The position numbers and the translations under genes were made by a program. The notes below the pieces were generated by a model. The model worked only from the letters and a program-made list of their open reading frames with translations. It searched no databases and was not told where the DNA came from. Shown here piece by piece: positions 62,922 through 64,000 of a stretch of 64,000 bases of DNA. The DNA lies in assembly GCF_900176355.1 (NCBI RefSeq), contig NZ_FWXI01000001.1:186001-250000 (forward strand). Reading direction: 5' to 3'. Origin of the DNA: Sporomusa malonica. Lineage in GTDB: Bacteria > Bacillota > Negativicutes > Sporomusales > Sporomusaceae. Positions within the stretch are counted from its first letter, which is position 1, and each line of letters opens with the position of its first letter.

Positions 62922-64000
62922 TCACTTTATAAACTCAGCTTTATAGGTGGATGATTTTATTCCCAGCTTGCGAAGCCGGTAATGCAAGTCTTGTCTGGAG
63001 ACTCCTAGCTGCTTGGCACTATCGCTTACATTGCCGTTCGTCATCTTTAAAGTGTTTTGAATTAAATCTGTTTCACACTGCCGCAGATATTCAACTAACA
63101 GTTTACTTGTTGGTGTCTCTGCTGCCGAAGTGTTGTTTGATTTATTTGCGGATAAATTACTGAGCATTCGTTTTACTAAAAAGGTGGGTAAATCCTCAAG
63201 AATTACCTCTGTCGCTGTATTTTCAACAATACTCATGGCACTTTCGATAACATGCTCCAGTTCGCGGACATTTCCCGGCCACTTATATAAAGATAATAGC
63301 TCTAATAGGTCGGGGGATATTTGCTTAATATTCAAATTCAATTGGTCGTTAAAGCGAGAAATAAACTCTTTAGAAAGTACGGGTATATCTTCTGGACGTT
63401 GTCTGAGTGGCGGGATATGCAGAACTACCGGCGTTAAGCGGTAGAGGAGATCATCACGGAATGAGCCATTACTGGCCGCTTCATACAAGTTTTGATTGGT
63501 TGCGCTGATTATCCGGCAGTTGATCGTACGCTCGGTTTTATCGCCAAGACGCCGGACTCGTTTATCTTGTAATAACCGTAATAGTTTTGCCTGTAACTGT
63601 ATACTTAACGAATTGATTTCATCCAAAAATAAAGTTCCATTTTCTGCCTGTTCACACAAGCCAGGGGCATCAATAGCGCCCGAGAAGGCACCTTTTACTG
63701 TACCCATGAGCAGACTTTCCATCAGTGTCTCAGGTATAGCCGCACAGTTGACAGCAATAAAAGGCCGTGAACTGTAGGGGCTCGCATTATGGATTCCTTG
63801 TGCAAACAGTTCTTTTCCTGTGCCGGTTTCGCCATAAATCATGACAGTGGAGGCCGTCGGTGCGATTCGCCGGGCTTGGTTAATCGCTTGTTTGATTGAG
63901 GGACTGATGCCGACAATATCATCAAGGCTAAAACTAGTGCCATTTGGCCGGTTTTTCGATTTGTTTTGGCCAAAACTATTCATAACCTTTGTTAAAAGCT
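62922..64000 (-). CDS. Sigma-54-dependent activator (5' end beyond the window)
   Basis: At least 353 residues are visible. There is an AAA+ domain with Walker A GETGTGKE, the sigma-54 loop GAFSGA (usually GAFTGA), Walker B TLFLDEIN, and the arginine-containing FRDDLLYRL, followed by a Fis-type helix-turn-helix (SDSAKQLGVSRQDLHYRLRKLGI). An ATG lies at 63983, but the frame stays open to the window edge without a good ribosome-binding site, so an N-terminal sensor (often PAS) is likely outside the window. It is the natural candidate to drive the sigma-54 promoter at 62787-62803. Confidence 0.88.
   Translation of the reverse strand, partial: LLTKVMNSFGQNKSKNRPNGTSFSLDDIVGISPSIKQAINQARRIAPTASTVMIYGETGTGKELFAQGIHNASPYSSRPFIAVNCAAIPETLMESLLMGTVKGAFSGAIDAPGLCEQAENGTLFLDEINSLSIQLQAKLLRLLQDKRVRRLGDKTERTINCRIISATNQNLYEAASNGSFRDDLLYRLTPVVLHIPPLRQRPEDIPVLSKEFISRFNDQLNLNIKQISPDLLELLSLYKWPGNVRELEHVIESAMSIVENTATEVILEDLPTFLVKRMLSNLSANKSNNTSAAETPTSKLLVEYLRQCETDLIQNTLKMTNGNVSDSAKQLGVSRQDLHYRLRKLGIKSSTYKAEFIK

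Overview
The window reads as the chromosome of an anaerobic, endospore-forming Firmicute with a double membrane, most like the Sporomusa/Pelosinus group of Negativicutes. The evidence is a small acid-soluble spore protein gene (sspP), an RND efflux pump of the type that normally spans two membranes, a nickel CO dehydrogenase, a 2-oxoacid:ferredoxin oxidoreductase, a double-cubane-type ATP-dependent reductase, and Firmicute RNA switches (T-box, SAM-I). The organism assignment is an inference from gene content only.

Layout. 1-2.7 kb: four-subunit 2-oxoacid:ferredoxin oxidoreductase. 2.8-6.6 kb: an MFS exporter with a suspicious frameshifted 5' end, a short soluble chemoreceptor-like protein, a B3/B4-domain protein, a decayed chemoreceptor fragment and a small hypothetical gene. 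6.7-13.7 kb: a PrpR-like sigma-54 activator diverging from an operon of leuC-, leuD- and leuB-like genes plus an Aquifex-type aconitase, with a clear -24/-12 promoter between them. 13.9-17 kb: a glycosyltransferase remnant, a GNAT gene, and an intact IS3-family element that has landed in the hairpin downstream of sspP. 17.2-20.6 kb: a prephenate dehydratase carrying a signal peptide under a T-box, and a RiPP locus made of a radical SAM/SPASM enzyme and two Nif11-leader precursor peptides. 21-27 kb: an OsmC protein, a duplicated sspP 3' end, and a TetR-controlled RND pump with three matching operators. 27.2-29.8 kb: a dehydratase-activator/double-cubane protein pair and an EndoIII-like glycosylase. 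30-33 kb: SAM-I riboswitch, metX, metY. 33-40 kb: LysR regulator, ABC-2 permease, signal peptidase, CO dehydrogenase, a second soluble chemoreceptor and a YitT protein. 40-48 kb: a tiny leader/peptide transcription unit, MocR regulator, PhzF isomerase, Asp/Glu racemase and three transporters. 48.2-57.3 kb: fosX plus a complete Wadjet (JetD-A-B-C) anti-plasmid system lying between two direct copies of a REP palindrome, followed by the matching REP-associated transposase. 57.3-64 kb: gamma carbonic anhydrase, nitroreductase, a DUF1638 protein, a membrane chemoreceptor, an MFS transporter with its own sigma-54 promoter, and a sigma-54 activator cut by the window edge.

How it fits together. Ferredoxin-linked carbon metabolism (2-oxoacid oxidoreductase, CO dehydrogenase, double-cubane reductase) suits a strict anaerobe. 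The most interesting pieces are the PrpR/sigma-54 leuCDB-like operon with altered substrate-pocket residues, the two-precursor Nif11 RiPP locus, the REP-bracketed fosX-Wadjet block, and the apparently exported, T-box-controlled prephenate dehydratase. No tRNA, rRNA or CRISPR array was seen.
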